Origin: an uncultured Bacilli bacterium
GTDB taxonomy: Bacteria; Bacillota_I; Bacilli_A; RF39; UBA660
Direction of reading: 5' to 3'
Assembly (NCBI GenBank): GCA_947632715.1
Contig: CANRQF010000006.1
Coordinates: 1-40,173, forward strand
Length of the DNA: 40,173 bases
The notes under the pieces were generated by a model. That model was not told the origin of the DNA and searched no databases. It saw only the letters and a list, made by a program, of their open reading frames with translations. Shown here one piece after another: positions 24,374 to 33,275 of this stretch; within the stretch, counting starts at the first letter, position 1, and each line of letters begins with the position of its first letter. A program made the position numbers and the translations under genes.

Positions 24374-25066
24374 ATGACTAGAAAAATGATTAATGAAGAA
24401 TGGTTTGAAAAACAAAAAAATAAGTATTTAGATTCTTTAGCGGGTTTTGAATTTTCAAAACAATATAAGGAAAATAAAGAAAAAATTTTAGATAAGTTAA
24501 AATCTGAATTTAGGTGTATTTTTAATTGTAGTTCTTATGATGAGTTAGAATTTATTGTTAGACAAGTCAAAGATGATAATTATCAAAAATTTGTTAATGA
24601 TAAATTAAAAAACATTAATCTTTATGATAAAAGCTTTCAAAAAAAAGTTGAATTTATGAAATCAATTAACTTAGCTAAAATGATACAAAATATTTTCGAT
24701 AGTTATGAAAATAGATTTTTAACAAACGAACGTAGTATGATTACATTTTTAAGAGTATATACTTTAAGTGATACAATATATCGTGATGTAATTGATTTAA
24801 ACTTATATTTTGGTATGGAATTAGCTAAATATGAAAGTGTTATTTTTACAGAAGATGAAAGACAAGCTTTAAATTTATATAATAGTTTGTATGATACATA
24901 TTTAGAATATTATCAAAGATTTGTTTTAACACTTCCAGAATCAGAATTAAAACAAGAATTAGAAGAAATACCTAATGAATTAACAAAAATAGAAACAGTG
25001 ACTATAGAAATAGAGAGAAAAACATTTGGCAAAAATTTTTTAAGAAGAAACAAAAAAATACGATAA
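24374..25066 (+). CDS. Unknown protein, paralogue of the previous gene
   Basis: This 230-residue, largely helical protein resembles the 23773 product: WFEKQKNKYLDSL at the start, FRCIFNCSSYDELEF in place of the FKC...NCQDFNEL block, and RDVIDLNLYFGMELA near residue 140. Its C-terminus adds about 35 basic residues. The two genes look like a tandem duplication that has diverged. The ATG has AAGG upstream. The stop lies inside a shared bidirectional terminator. Confidence 0.78.
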   Translation: MTRKMINEEWFEKQKNKYLDSLAGFEFSKQYKENKEKILDKLKSEFRCIFNCSSYDELEFIVRQVKDDNYQKFVNDKLKNINLYDKSFQKKVEFMKSINLAKMIQNIFDSYENRFLTNERSMITFLRVYTLSDTIYRDVIDLNLYFGMELAKYESVIFTEDERQALNLYNSLYDTYLEYYQRFVLTLPESELKQELEEIPNELTKIETVTIEIERKTFGKNFLRRNKKIR

Positions 25067-25085
25067 ATTGACTATCGTATTTTTA
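25058..25085. terminator. Bidirectional terminator between convergent operons
   Basis: ATACGATA / TATCGTAT stem (8 bp) with a 7-nt loop, A-rich on the left and T-rich on the right. It overlaps the stop codons of the 24374 gene and of the leftward DHHW gene. Confidence 0.8.
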
Positions 25086-26181
25086 TTATACCTATATCTG
25101 TATCAATATTATTAATATTATATAAGAATAAAACATTTTTTATATTATTATCTTTGATATAATCACTAATATTTAAATTATAATATCTAGGATCAATAAC
25201 TATAATTATTTGGTAATGATTAGCAATAAGAGGAATAAAGGAATTAGCATAACTATCTTTAATTATTAATAACTTTTCCTTATTATCTATTTTATTATTA
25301 GTTATTTCTATTATAGGTTCATTATTTCCTAAAAAATATGAATATTTATCTTTTTCTTTTAAATACTTTTCTTGATAAAAATCATCAGTTATTTTATTCA
25401 AATATTTAATTGTTACATCATAATCTAAAGTATTTATTTTATAAATATCATCAGCATATTTTTTATCGGTAAATACTTTAGAATATAAAGTACCTAAAAA
25501 ATTATCACTTACTTTCGTAATATTTAAATCATCTAAATTATAATAAGTTATATTATTATCTATACAGTATTGTTTATAAGCAAAGTAGGCACCATAACTA
25601 GTCCAGTGATGATCTGTTTTATAAAATAATTGATAATTATCTTTTTCTTCCTTTAATATATTGTAAATATCAATTGTTTTAAAATTCAAATTATTATAAT
25701 AATAATTAATGATATCTAATTCACTTTCATTAATATTATGTTTAGGTAATTTATCTTCATTTATACTAGTTGATGTCGGACTTAATAACATCTCTATATT
25801 AATATTAGGATTATTATTTTGAAATTTATTTAATGTCTTAATTATTTTATCTTGATTAACATTTGTTTTAAATCGATTAATTAAATAATGATCTTTAGCA
25901 ATATAAACATCACTAATCATTTCTTGTCCACTTAATAAATAAGCTTTAGTTTTTAAAGATACGAAATTATCTCTTAAAGGGAAGTGATCAGTTGTATAAT
26001 TTTCTAAACTAGGAATATATGTACCTTTAAATAATTTATCAATACTAAACTTGGGAAACTCAGTTAAATATCTAAATTCATTTTCCGAAAAATCTTTTTT
26101 AGGAAGAAAGAAAAAGGTAATAGAGAATCCTAAAATAATTATTGAAATAGTAATTGCAATTAATTTATAAACTTTTTCCAT
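25072..26181 (-). CDS. DHHW-family protein (SGNH-like partner of MBOAT)
   Basis: This 369-residue protein has an N-terminal membrane anchor (about 6-26) and an AlgJ/AlgX-like outer domain. It carries the diagnostic KTDHHWTSYGAYFAY motif (DHHW at 190-193), a DHFPLRD motif near 65 and a late IIKDSYANSF serine block near 316. These proteins pass acyl groups, usually acetate, from an MBOAT channel to a wall polymer or exopolysaccharide. It is last in a leftward operon and starts 2 nt after the MBOAT stop with no obvious Shine-Dalgarno, so it is likely translated by coupling. Confidence 0.92.
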   Translation of the reverse strand: MEKVYKLIAITISIIILGFSITFFFLPKKDFSENEFRYLTEFPKFSIDKLFKGTYIPSLENYTTDHFPLRDNFVSLKTKAYLLSGQEMISDVYIAKDHYLINRFKTNVNQDKIIKTLNKFQNNNPNINIEMLLSPTSTSINEDKLPKHNINESELDIINYYYNNLNFKTIDIYNILKEEKDNYQLFYKTDHHWTSYGAYFAYKQYCIDNNITYYNLDDLNITKVSDNFLGTLYSKVFTDKKYADDIYKINTLDYDVTIKYLNKITDDFYQEKYLKEKDKYSYFLGNNEPIIEITNNKIDNKEKLLIIKDSYANSFIPLIANHYQIIIVIDPRYYNLNISDYIKDNNIKNVLFLYNINNIDTDIGIIKIR

Positions 26182-26183
26182 AA

Positions 26184-27578
26184 TTAAAATCTAAAGTACA
26201 AGAAGGGATTATAAGTATCACTCACAAGATAAGAAATTGTTATGATAAATAAGATAAGATAACTTATAAAGAAGATTGTACAATATACTCCTTTCCATTT
26301 ACTATTTGTAATTTTTTCTTTAATAATTTTACTAACTGGCATTGATAATATTATTGCAATAATTAAAGTAATACCATAATTTCTAATAAAGAAATAGAAA
26401 TCATTTTGAATAAATGTATTAGTAAAAATATTTTTAGTAAAATTAATTAAGATATTAATATCGTCAAAGGCAAATATTAACCAACCAATCAATATTAAAA
26501 TAATACTATATAGATGTTTAAAGAAGTTAGGTAATTTTTCTAAATATTTTTTTAAAATAAATTTTTCTATTAATAAAACTAAACCAAAATATAATCCCCA
26601 GAAAATGAAATTCCAACTAGCACCATGCCAAAGTCCAGTTAAGAACCAAACAATTAAAATATTTCTGATATTTTTTATAACACTACATCTTGAACCACCA
26701 AGGGGAATATAAACATAATCTTTAAAAAATGATGATAAAGATATATGCCATCTCCGCCAAAACTCTGTAATACTTTTAGAAATATAAGGGTAGTTAAAGT
26801 TTTCTAAATAAGTAAATCCTAACATTTTACCAATACCGATAGCCATATCACTGTAACCACTAAAGTCAAAATAAATTTGAAAAGCAAAGGCAATAATACC
26901 TAAGATAAGGGTAAGAGATGAATAACTAAGATAATTAGTAGATACCTCTAAAAATAGAGAGCCTAAAGTATTAGCAATTAAAACTTTTTTAAATAGACCT
27001 TCTAAAAACCTAATAAAACCATTAACATAATTATTAAAACTAATATCTCTATGATGTAGTTCTTCACTTATGGTGTCATATCTAACTATAGGCCCTGCGA
27101 TTAACTGAGGAAACATCGAAACATAAGTCATAAAGTTAAGAAAATTCTTTTCATATTTAATGTTACCTCTAAAAACATCAATTGTATAACTCATTGTTTG
27201 AAAAGTAAAAAAGCTAATGCCAATGGGAAGAGGTAACAGAAGTAAAGGTATATCTAAATTAAATAAACTATTTAAATTAGTTATTAAGAAATCACTATAT
27301 TTAAAAAATCCTAGTAAAGATAAATTAACTATAATAGATTCAATTAAAATGAGTATTCTTTTTCTTTTATTTTTAATTTTATTTAATAATAAACCATTAA
27401 TATAATCAACTAGGGAAGAGAAAAGCATTAAAATAATATATACTGGTTCACCCCAAGCATAGAATATTAAACTAAAGATTAGTAAAATAAAATTCTTTAA
27501 TTTATAAGGGACTATATAATAAATTATTAAAAAAATAGGCAAAAAGAAAAAGATAAACGGAATGCTACTAAAAACCAT
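26184..27578 (-). CDS. MBOAT-family membrane O-acyltransferase (AlgI/DltB-like)
   Basis: This 464-residue polytopic protein has the MBOAT/AlgI signatures: FPQLIAGPIVRY (about 156-167), FDFSGYSDMAIGIG (about 237-250), FWRRWHISLSSFFKDYVYIP (273-292) and the catalytic His in TGLWHGASWNF (H318). Enzymes of this type transfer an acyl group across the membrane; with a DHHW partner this is usually O-acetylation of a polymer. AAAGGA precedes the ATG. The next gene toward the left is the DHHW protein; the gene before is the DUF4358-type lipoprotein. Confidence 0.94.
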   Translation of the reverse strand: MVFSSIPFIFFFLPIFLIIYYIVPYKLKNFILLIFSLIFYAWGEPVYIILMLFSSLVDYINGLLLNKIKNKRKRILILIESIIVNLSLLGFFKYSDFLITNLNSLFNLDIPLLLLPLPIGISFFTFQTMSYTIDVFRGNIKYEKNFLNFMTYVSMFPQLIAGPIVRYDTISEELHHRDISFNNYVNGFIRFLEGLFKKVLIANTLGSLFLEVSTNYLSYSSLTLILGIIAFAFQIYFDFSGYSDMAIGIGKMLGFTYLENFNYPYISKSITEFWRRWHISLSSFFKDYVYIPLGGSRCSVIKNIRNILIVWFLTGLWHGASWNFIFWGLYFGLVLLIEKFILKKYLEKLPNFFKHLYSIILILIGWLIFAFDDINILINFTKNIFTNTFIQNDFYFFIRNYGITLIIAIILSMPVSKIIKEKITNSKWKGVYCTIFFISYLILFIITISYLVSDTYNPFLYFRF

Positions 27579-27605
27579 ATATTTATCCTTTCTTTATTTT
27601 ATTAA

Positions 27606-28415
27606 TTATTTTTCTTCAATTTTGGCATCTTTTATAATATCAAATACAGCATCATTATCTTTAGAAATTACATAAATAAGATAATCACCATATTCTTCTT
27701 CTAATCTATTTTTTACTAAATCATATTGATCTGGTAAATAAGTTTTCCATTGTTCTTCTAATTTAGCCATGTAATCATCCATTTTTTCTTGAACATCTTT
27801 TGTTTTACCTTTAGCAGGTTTTAAAATAACTAAACTATTAGAATTAATTACCATCATTGGTACTTTCGCTAAATATTCATCAACTAAATCTTTTTCAATA
27901 CCAAACTTGTCAGTAAATTCATCTTCAGAAACATCCATTAAATTATTGAATACTTTACTATGAAGTTTTTTAACTTCATTAAGTAAATCTTTACTATTAT
28001 CTGCAATAATATAAATTAAATATTCTTGATATTCTTCATATGTTAATTTAGATTTAACATCTTTCTTTAGACTATCAATGTATTTATCAATAGCAGTTTT
28101 AACTGTTTCCTTTTGATCTTTAGCAGGTTTAATAATGAAATACATTGCTGTTTTCTTTTTATTAACAGCTACATTAGATTCTTCAATTGCATCTGAATCT
28201 AAATTAATATTAAATGTTTTCTTTAAATCATAAACACTACTTAATCCTTCAATTTTATCATCTAAATAATTAGCAGCACTTACTCTTGCAAATTCATCAA
28301 GTTCTAATTTAGTAACATTTTCTCCAATCTCTTTTAAATTTAATTCAAAATGTTCTTTGCCACATCCTGTAACTAAAAGAACACAAACCAATGTTAAGCA
28401 TAATAATTTTTTCAT
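27606..28415 (-). CDS. Lipoprotein with two DUF4358-like domains
   Basis: This 269-residue protein has a lipoprotein signal peptide ending in LLVTGC (C18). Two similar halves follow: YFIIKPAKDQKETVKTAIDKY...YEEYLIYIIADN and LVILKPAKGKTKDVQEKMDDY...YGDYLIYVISKD, each a DUF4358-like unit. The start at 28415 is chosen because it begins the signal peptide and has GGATGGAG upstream; an earlier in-frame ATG (28457) would bury it. DUF4358 proteins are found beside MBOAT/DHHW genes. Role unknown; it may chaperone or position the acyl-transfer machinery (inference). Confidence 0.85.
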   Translation of the reverse strand: MKKLLCLTLVCVLLVTGCGKEHFELNLKEIGENVTKLELDEFARVSAANYLDDKIEGLSSVYDLKKTFNINLDSDAIEESNVAVNKKKTAMYFIIKPAKDQKETVKTAIDKYIDSLKKDVKSKLTYEEYQEYLIYIIADNSKDLLNEVKKLHSKVFNNLMDVSEDEFTDKFGIEKDLVDEYLAKVPMMVINSNSLVILKPAKGKTKDVQEKMDDYMAKLEEQWKTYLPDQYDLVKNRLEEEYGDYLIYVISKDNDAVFDIIKDAKIEEK

Positions 28416-28510
28416 AAACTCCATCCTTTCAACTAATGCACTTAACTTCTTTTGCATTCACTATTATTGTAACACACTATTATAAATAAATAAACAAATA
28501 CCTAAAAAGA

Positions 28511-28539
28511 TTGGAATTTTAAAGTATTTATAATATAAT
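28511..28539 (+). promoter_or_regulatory. Promoter of the 28565 gene
   Basis: TTGGAA (28511-28516), 17 nt, TATAAT (28534-28539). It faces away from the DUF4358 gene. Confidence 0.65.
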
Positions 28540-28564
28540 TATTTTATAAGGTTGGGTGATGGTT

Positions 28565-29098
28565 ATGCAAGATGTTAATGACTATAAAATATATATAATT
28601 TTAACCTATACAGGAACTATTTTATCATTTATAATTAAACTATTTACAAAAGCTAAATATACTCATGCTTCCATATCTTTAGATGAAAACTTAAATAAAA
28701 TGTATAGTTTTGGTCGAATTAATCCTTACAATCCTTTTGTTGGTGGTTTTGTGCATGAAGGTATAAATAAAGGTACTTTTAAAAGATTTAAAAATACTCA
28801 CTGTCAAATATATTATTTGAATGTTACTATGAATGAATATAAAGAAATAGAAAATATAACAAATAATTTTTTAGATAATCAAGATAAATATAAATTTAAT
28901 GTTTTAGGCATGTTTTTAACACATTTAAATATTAAATATAAAAGAGATAAGTATTATTATTGTTCAGAATTTGTTAAATATGTTTTAGAAAATGCTAAAG
29001 TTAATATAGAATTACCCAATATTACAAAACCTAATGATTTTCAAGACGTTAAAGAATTAAAATTAGTGTATAAAGGTAAATTAAAAGCATATCGTTAA
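28565..29098 (+). CDS. Permuted papain-like (YiiX/DUF830-type) protein
   Basis: This 177-residue protein has a His in KYTHASISLD (H34) and a Cys in YYYCSEFVKYVL (C133), the order His...Cys seen in circularly permuted NlpC/P60-papain folds such as YiiX/YebB. Such proteins hydrolyse or bind amide or lipid substrates; the substrate is unknown. Start 28565 is preferred over the GTG/ATG at 28556/28559 since GGGTGAT then lies 4-5 nt upstream. A signal peptide is not evident. Confidence 0.82.
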   Translation: MQDVNDYKIYIILTYTGTILSFIIKLFTKAKYTHASISLDENLNKMYSFGRINPYNPFVGGFVHEGINKGTFKRFKNTHCQIYYLNVTMNEYKEIENITNNFLDNQDKYKFNVLGMFLTHLNIKYKRDKYYYCSEFVKYVLENAKVNIELPNITKPNDFQDVKELKLVYKGKLKAYR

Positions 29099-29139
29099 AT
29101 AAAAAATTATAGTATAATTAGAGTAATGGAGTGAAAATA

Positions 29140-30423
29140 ATGTTTTTTAGAAAGAAAAAAATAGACAATTTAGTGGCAGCACCCTTAAATTATTGGGAAG
29201 AAAAATCTTATTTTTTAGTAATAATAGATCATGATGAGAATATTCTTGCAAATATTGCCAAAAATGTTACAAAAATAAAGAATTTAAAAATAAAAAATGA
29301 AAATTTTTCAACTGATGAAGGTGTTTTTATCCTTAATATAGAATATGAAAATGAACCATATGAAGTTGGCTTTTATTTAAATAGTTTTACTATTCCAGAG
29401 TATTATTTAAATAAATCTGTTAGTTTTTCTAAAGAAGAAATTGCTAAACTAAGAGATGCTAAAATGGCATTAACTATTTTTATGCCTTTTTCTAATAATC
29501 CTAAAAAATCTTATCACTTACAGTTAAAAATAGCGACGATGGTGGTTTCTGATTCTATCGCTATAATGGATGAAAGTGGGGAAAAATTAATTTCCTTTAG
29601 ATGGGCTAAAATGGCCGCTAACTCTAAAATATTACCAAGTTCCCACGATTTATTCACAATTCAAGCTGTTAATCATAAAAGTGGAGAAGTATGGTTACAT
29701 ACCCATGGACTTTGTCGTTGTCATTTAACTGAGTTAGAAATACTTGGCTCAAACCAAAAGAACTTTATTAGTCATTATAATTTACTTACAACTTTTGCTT
29801 CTTTCTTAATTGATAAAAAAGATGAATATTTTAAAAATAATTATGCTAATATAGGTATCCTTATTAATAGATCTCCAGTTATTGCTACTTATATCCCTTG
29901 GACGGATGCTTTAAAAATATATAATAATATTAAAATAGGTTCTGTAGTAGATCGTGTAAATGGTCATAATAGTGATACCAGTGTTGTCTTTTTATATAAA
30001 GATGAAGTAGATATTCAAAATCACATATTAAATAAAATAGATATTTATAATGATTACTGGAGTGATAATCCGATATTCTTCATTAGTGATGAAGAAACAA
30101 CAAGAATGAGTAGACTTTCAAAGGAAAGATTTAATTATGTTAAAAAAGTTTTTAATGATAAAGATGTTGAAGTAAATGTTAAAATAGGTTTACTAGTAGA
30201 TACAAAAGATAATTATGAACATATATGGTTTAAATTATTAGAAATAAATGATGATAAAATTAAATTAGAGCTAATTCAAGATCCATATGATGTTAAAAAT
30301 ATTCATAAAGGAGATATTGCTTGGTATAATGTAAGTGATATTACTGATTGGATAATATTTACGAAAGATATGACAATTGATCCTAATAATGTTTATTTAT
30401 TAGATATAAAAGAGGAATTATGA
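29140..30423 (+). CDS. DUF4026/DUF2314 domain protein
   Basis: This 427-residue cytoplasmic protein has blocks recognisable from the DUF4026 family: PLNYWEEKSYFLVI, FHLQLKI-like SYHLQLKIATMVV, FRWAKMAANS, TIQAVNHKSGEVWLHTHGLCRC and a C-terminal DUF2314-like EHIWFKLLEIN...GDIAWYNVSDITDWIIF. Function unknown; the family is found in Firmicutes. The ATG at 29140 has GGAG 8 nt upstream and is preferred to a GTG at 29131. Its TGA overlaps the ATG of the CDF gene by 4 nt (ATGA), so the two are translationally coupled. Confidence 0.87.
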   Translation: MFFRKKKIDNLVAAPLNYWEEKSYFLVIIDHDENILANIAKNVTKIKNLKIKNENFSTDEGVFILNIEYENEPYEVGFYLNSFTIPEYYLNKSVSFSKEEIAKLRDAKMALTIFMPFSNNPKKSYHLQLKIATMVVSDSIAIMDESGEKLISFRWAKMAANSKILPSSHDLFTIQAVNHKSGEVWLHTHGLCRCHLTELEILGSNQKNFISHYNLLTTFASFLIDKKDEYFKNNYANIGILINRSPVIATYIPWTDALKIYNNIKIGSVVDRVNGHNSDTSVVFLYKDEVDIQNHILNKIDIYNDYWSDNPIFFISDEETTRMSRLSKERFNYVKKVFNDKDVEVNVKIGLLVDTKDNYEHIWFKLLEINDDKIKLELIQDPYDVKNIHKGDIAWYNVSDITDWIIFTKDMTIDPNNVYLLDIKEEL

Positions 30424-31283
30424 AAATAGAGAGAAGAATATTAATTTATAGTATGTTCAATAATTTAATAATAGCTATTATTAAATTAGTTGGTGGTTTA
30501 ATTTATGGTCTTTCTTCTTTATTTGCTGATGGTATGCATACATTTAGTGATTTTATTACAGATATCATTAGTTTTATTGCCTCCAAAATATCTAAGAAAA
30601 GACCTACTAAGTATCATCCTTTTGGTTTTGGCAAAGTAGAATATTTAACTAATCTTTTTGTTGGTATTATCTTACTCATTTTAGGGTTATATATTATCAT
30701 TAGTAGTTTCTTTAAAAAAACTATTATTCCCCCATTATCATTATTAATATTATTATTTATAACTCTAATATTAAAATTAATTGCTATAGTGATTATGCAT
30801 ATTGTTGGTAAGAATATAAATAGTAATTTATTAATAACTTCCACCGAAGAATCTAAAGCTGATTTATATTCCACATTTGGTGTCATAATTATTACTATTT
30901 TATTACAATTTACAGATAAATTACCAATTTTAAAATATGCTGATTTAGTTGGTTCTATTCTCATTGGTTTAATTGTTTTAAAAACAGCATTTAAAGTTAT
31001 TGTTGATAATTCTTTATGTTTAATTGGGGAAGTAGATGATAATAAAGAAATAAAAGATAAATTAAAAAAGATAATTAAAGACATAGATAAAATAGAAGAT
31101 TATGAAATAGATTTAATTAAGTATGGTTCTTATTATCGTTTGCAATTAACCCTAGAGTTAAGTTCTGATTTAAGTTTAAGAAAAGTAACAAAAATTGTTA
31201 ATAAATTAAAAAAAGAGATAAAATATAATAAAGATTTAAAAATAAAGTATATAACAGTATATGTTAAAGATGAAAGTAATTAA
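30420..31283 (+). CDS. Cation diffusion facilitator (CDF) transporter
   Basis: This 287-residue protein has six helices and a cytoplasmic C-terminal domain (about 205-287). TM2 carries the metal-site motif DGMHTFSDFITD (H40-x-x-x-D44) and the HPFGFGKVEYLTNL loop follows. In TM5 the usual HxxxD is replaced by E145-x-x-x-D149 (ESKAD), so the ion may not be Zn2+; Mn2+ or Fe2+ would be alternatives (inference). CDFs export divalent metals using the proton gradient. It is coupled to the DUF4026 gene. Confidence 0.9.
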   Translation: MKIERRILIYSMFNNLIIAIIKLVGGLIYGLSSLFADGMHTFSDFITDIISFIASKISKKRPTKYHPFGFGKVEYLTNLFVGIILLILGLYIIISSFFKKTIIPPLSLLILLFITLILKLIAIVIMHIVGKNINSNLLITSTEESKADLYSTFGVIIITILLQFTDKLPILKYADLVGSILIGLIVLKTAFKVIVDNSLCLIGEVDDNKEIKDKLKKIIKDIDKIEDYEIDLIKYGSYYRLQLTLELSSDLSLRKVTKIVNKLKKEIKYNKDLKIKYITVYVKDESN

Positions 31284-31301
31284 TAGAAAGAAGGTAATAA
31301 T

Positions 31302-32276
31302 ATGTGTACTGCAATATCTTATAAAACAAAGGATGCTTATTTTGGTAGAAATTTAGATTTAGAATATTCTTATATGGAAACGGTGACAATTACACCAAGA
31401 AATTATGAATTTAATTTTCGTAAATTAAATTCCATAAAAAATCATTATGCTATGATTGGTATGGCTTATGTTAGTGATAATTATCCCTTATATTATGATG
31501 CCATCAATGAACATGGTCTTGGGATGGCTGGTTTAAATTTTCCTAATAATGCTTATTATTTTGAAGAACAAAAAGATAAAAATAATGTTGCTCCTTTTGA
31601 GTTTATTCCTTATATTTTATCTCAATGTAAAACAGTTAAAGAAGCAAAAGAATTACTAGAGAATATTAATTTAGTAAATATTAATTATAGTGATAAATTA
31701 CCTTTATCACCACTTCATTGGATTATTGCTGATAAAAATGAAACAATTACAGTTGAATCAGTTAAAGAAGGATTAAAAATTTATGATAATCCCGTGGGAG
31801 TACTTACTAATAATCCAACATTTGATAAACAGATGTGGAATTTAAATAACTATATGAGTTTATCACCATTGCCACCACAAAATAACTTTTCTAGTAAATT
31901 AGAATTTGATACTTATAGTCGGGGTATGGGAGCGCTTTTCTTACCTGGTGATTTATCTAGTGCTTCTAGATTTGTTAAAGCCACATTTACCAAAATGAAT
32001 TCAGTTGCCAAAGAAGATGAAAATTCTAGTATTAGTCAATTTTTTCATATTTTAGAGTCTGTTTGTCAACAAAGAGGTTGTGTTATTATGGGTAAAGATG
32101 AATATGAAATAACTATTTATAGTTCTTGTTGTAATCTTGATAAAGGAATTTATTATTATAAAACTTATGATAATAGTATGATAAGTAAAGTTGATATGCA
32201 TAAAGAAAACTTAGATAGTGATAAACTTGTAAGTTATGAATTAATTGAAGAAGAACAAATATATAATCAAAATTAA
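31302..32276 (+). CDS. Choloylglycine hydrolase/bile-salt hydrolase-like
   Basis: This 324-residue Ntn-hydrolase begins Met-Cys-Thr, so Cys2 is the nucleophile after Met removal. Catalytic residues match the family: R16 and D19 in FGRNLDLEY, N79 in AGLNFP, the NN pair at 170-171 in LTNNPTFD and R223 in SSASRFVK. The S-R-G triplet (206-208) and LPGDLSS loop are typical of bile-salt hydrolases rather than penicillin V acylases. The enzyme removes glycine or taurine from conjugated bile acids in the cytoplasm. No signal peptide is seen. This supports a gut habitat. Confidence 0.92.
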   Translation: MCTAISYKTKDAYFGRNLDLEYSYMETVTITPRNYEFNFRKLNSIKNHYAMIGMAYVSDNYPLYYDAINEHGLGMAGLNFPNNAYYFEEQKDKNNVAPFEFIPYILSQCKTVKEAKELLENINLVNINYSDKLPLSPLHWIIADKNETITVESVKEGLKIYDNPVGVLTNNPTFDKQMWNLNNYMSLSPLPPQNNFSSKLEFDTYSRGMGALFLPGDLSSASRFVKATFTKMNSVAKEDENSSISQFFHILESVCQQRGCVIMGKDEYEITIYSSCCNLDKGIYYYKTYDNSMISKVDMHKENLDSDKLVSYELIEEEQIYNQN

Positions 32277-32290
32277 AAAGGATGGTTATT

Positions 32291-32824
32291 ATGGAAAAAA
32301 GAAAAAAAGACATTGTTAAAATGTTATTAAATCAAAATTTAGATGAAAAAGATGAAGAAGAAATGATGGAATTATTAATCGATAGTCCTATCTCTTTAGA
32401 TGTTGATAAAGAAATTGATTCTAAAATGACATTTGGGGATAGAGTAGCTGATAAGTTATCAGAAATCGCTGGTAGTTGGACATTCATAATCTTATTTTGT
32501 CTATTTCTATTATTTTGGATTATTTTAAATGGTGTAGTTTTAATTAATGGTATCGATCCCTATCCATTTATTTTGCTTAATTTATTGTTGTCTTGCTTGG
32601 CAGCACTTCAAGCACCAATTATAATGATGAGTCAAAATAGACAATCTAAAAAAGATACAATTCGTAATAAGAATGATTATCGTACTGATTTAAAAAGTGA
32701 ATTAATTTTGGAAGAATTACATGATCATATTGAAAAAGTTTTATCTAATCAAAAAGAAATATTAAAATACTTAAAAGAGTTAAATGAAGAAGACATAAGT
32801 AAAAAGAGTAATAAAAATGATTAA
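32291..32824 (+). CDS. DUF1003 membrane protein
   Basis: This 177-residue protein has the DUF1003 core: FGDRVADKLSEIAGSWTFI, two helices (about 66-87 and 95-115) and the signature PFILLNLLLSCLAALQAPII-MMSQNRQ. A basic then acidic coiled coil ends it. Function unknown; the family is widespread. ATG 32291 is preferred over 32282 because AAAGGATGG then sits about 6 nt upstream. Confidence 0.9.
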   Translation: MEKRKKDIVKMLLNQNLDEKDEEEMMELLIDSPISLDVDKEIDSKMTFGDRVADKLSEIAGSWTFIILFCLFLLFWIILNGVVLINGIDPYPFILLNLLLSCLAALQAPIIMMSQNRQSKKDTIRNKNDYRTDLKSELILEELHDHIEKVLSNQKEILKYLKELNEEDISKKSNKND

Positions 32825-33265
32825 AAAAATATTACCAATTATATTAATATTTTTAGTGGGAGGAATTATTTTAATGCTAATATTTAATAAGAATAATGAT
32901 ACTAAATTAGAAGAAAATAAAATATTTTTAACCATTGATAATACTAAGTAGAAGTTTTACTAGAAGATAATAACGCTACTAAGGAACTTGTAAAAAGATT
33001 AAAAGAAGAAGATATTATTATCTTAGGAAAAGAATATGGTGGTTTTGAAAAAGTTGGATCTCTTGGTTTTGATTTACCCAAAGATGATAAAAAGATAACA
33101 ACAAATCCCGGTGATATCGTCTTATATGAAGGAAGTAATATAAGTCTATTTTATAATTCTAATTCTTGGAGTTATACAAAAATTGGTCATATTAATATCG
33201 AACAAGAAAGATTACAAACTATTTTAGGTGATGGTGATAAAGAATTACATTTTTCTATAGAGTAG
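32817..33265 (+). pseudogene. Cyclophilin-like fold membrane-anchored protein, frameshifted
   Basis: It starts at ATG 32817, overlapping the DUF1003 gene's end by 8 nt. It reads a signal anchor (IKKILPIILIFLVGGIILML), then FLTIDNTK, and hits TAG at 32949-32951. Dropping into the next frame at 32951 restores EVLLEDNNATKELVKRLKEE...YGGFEKVGSLGF...TTNPGDIVLYEGSNISLFYN...YTKIGHI to a TAG at 33263-33265. That is the cyclophilin-like fold signature. One lost base (a likely G: AAGGTAGAA to AAGTAGAA) explains it. It is either a recent pseudogene or an indel error in the assembly. Confidence 0.85.
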
Positions 33266-33275
33266 AGGTTGTAAC

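Noticed and set aside
30614-31084. 156-codon leftward ORF inside the CDF gene
   Set aside because: Antisense shadow; the sense frame has clear CDF motifs and the antisense product has no recognisable domain.
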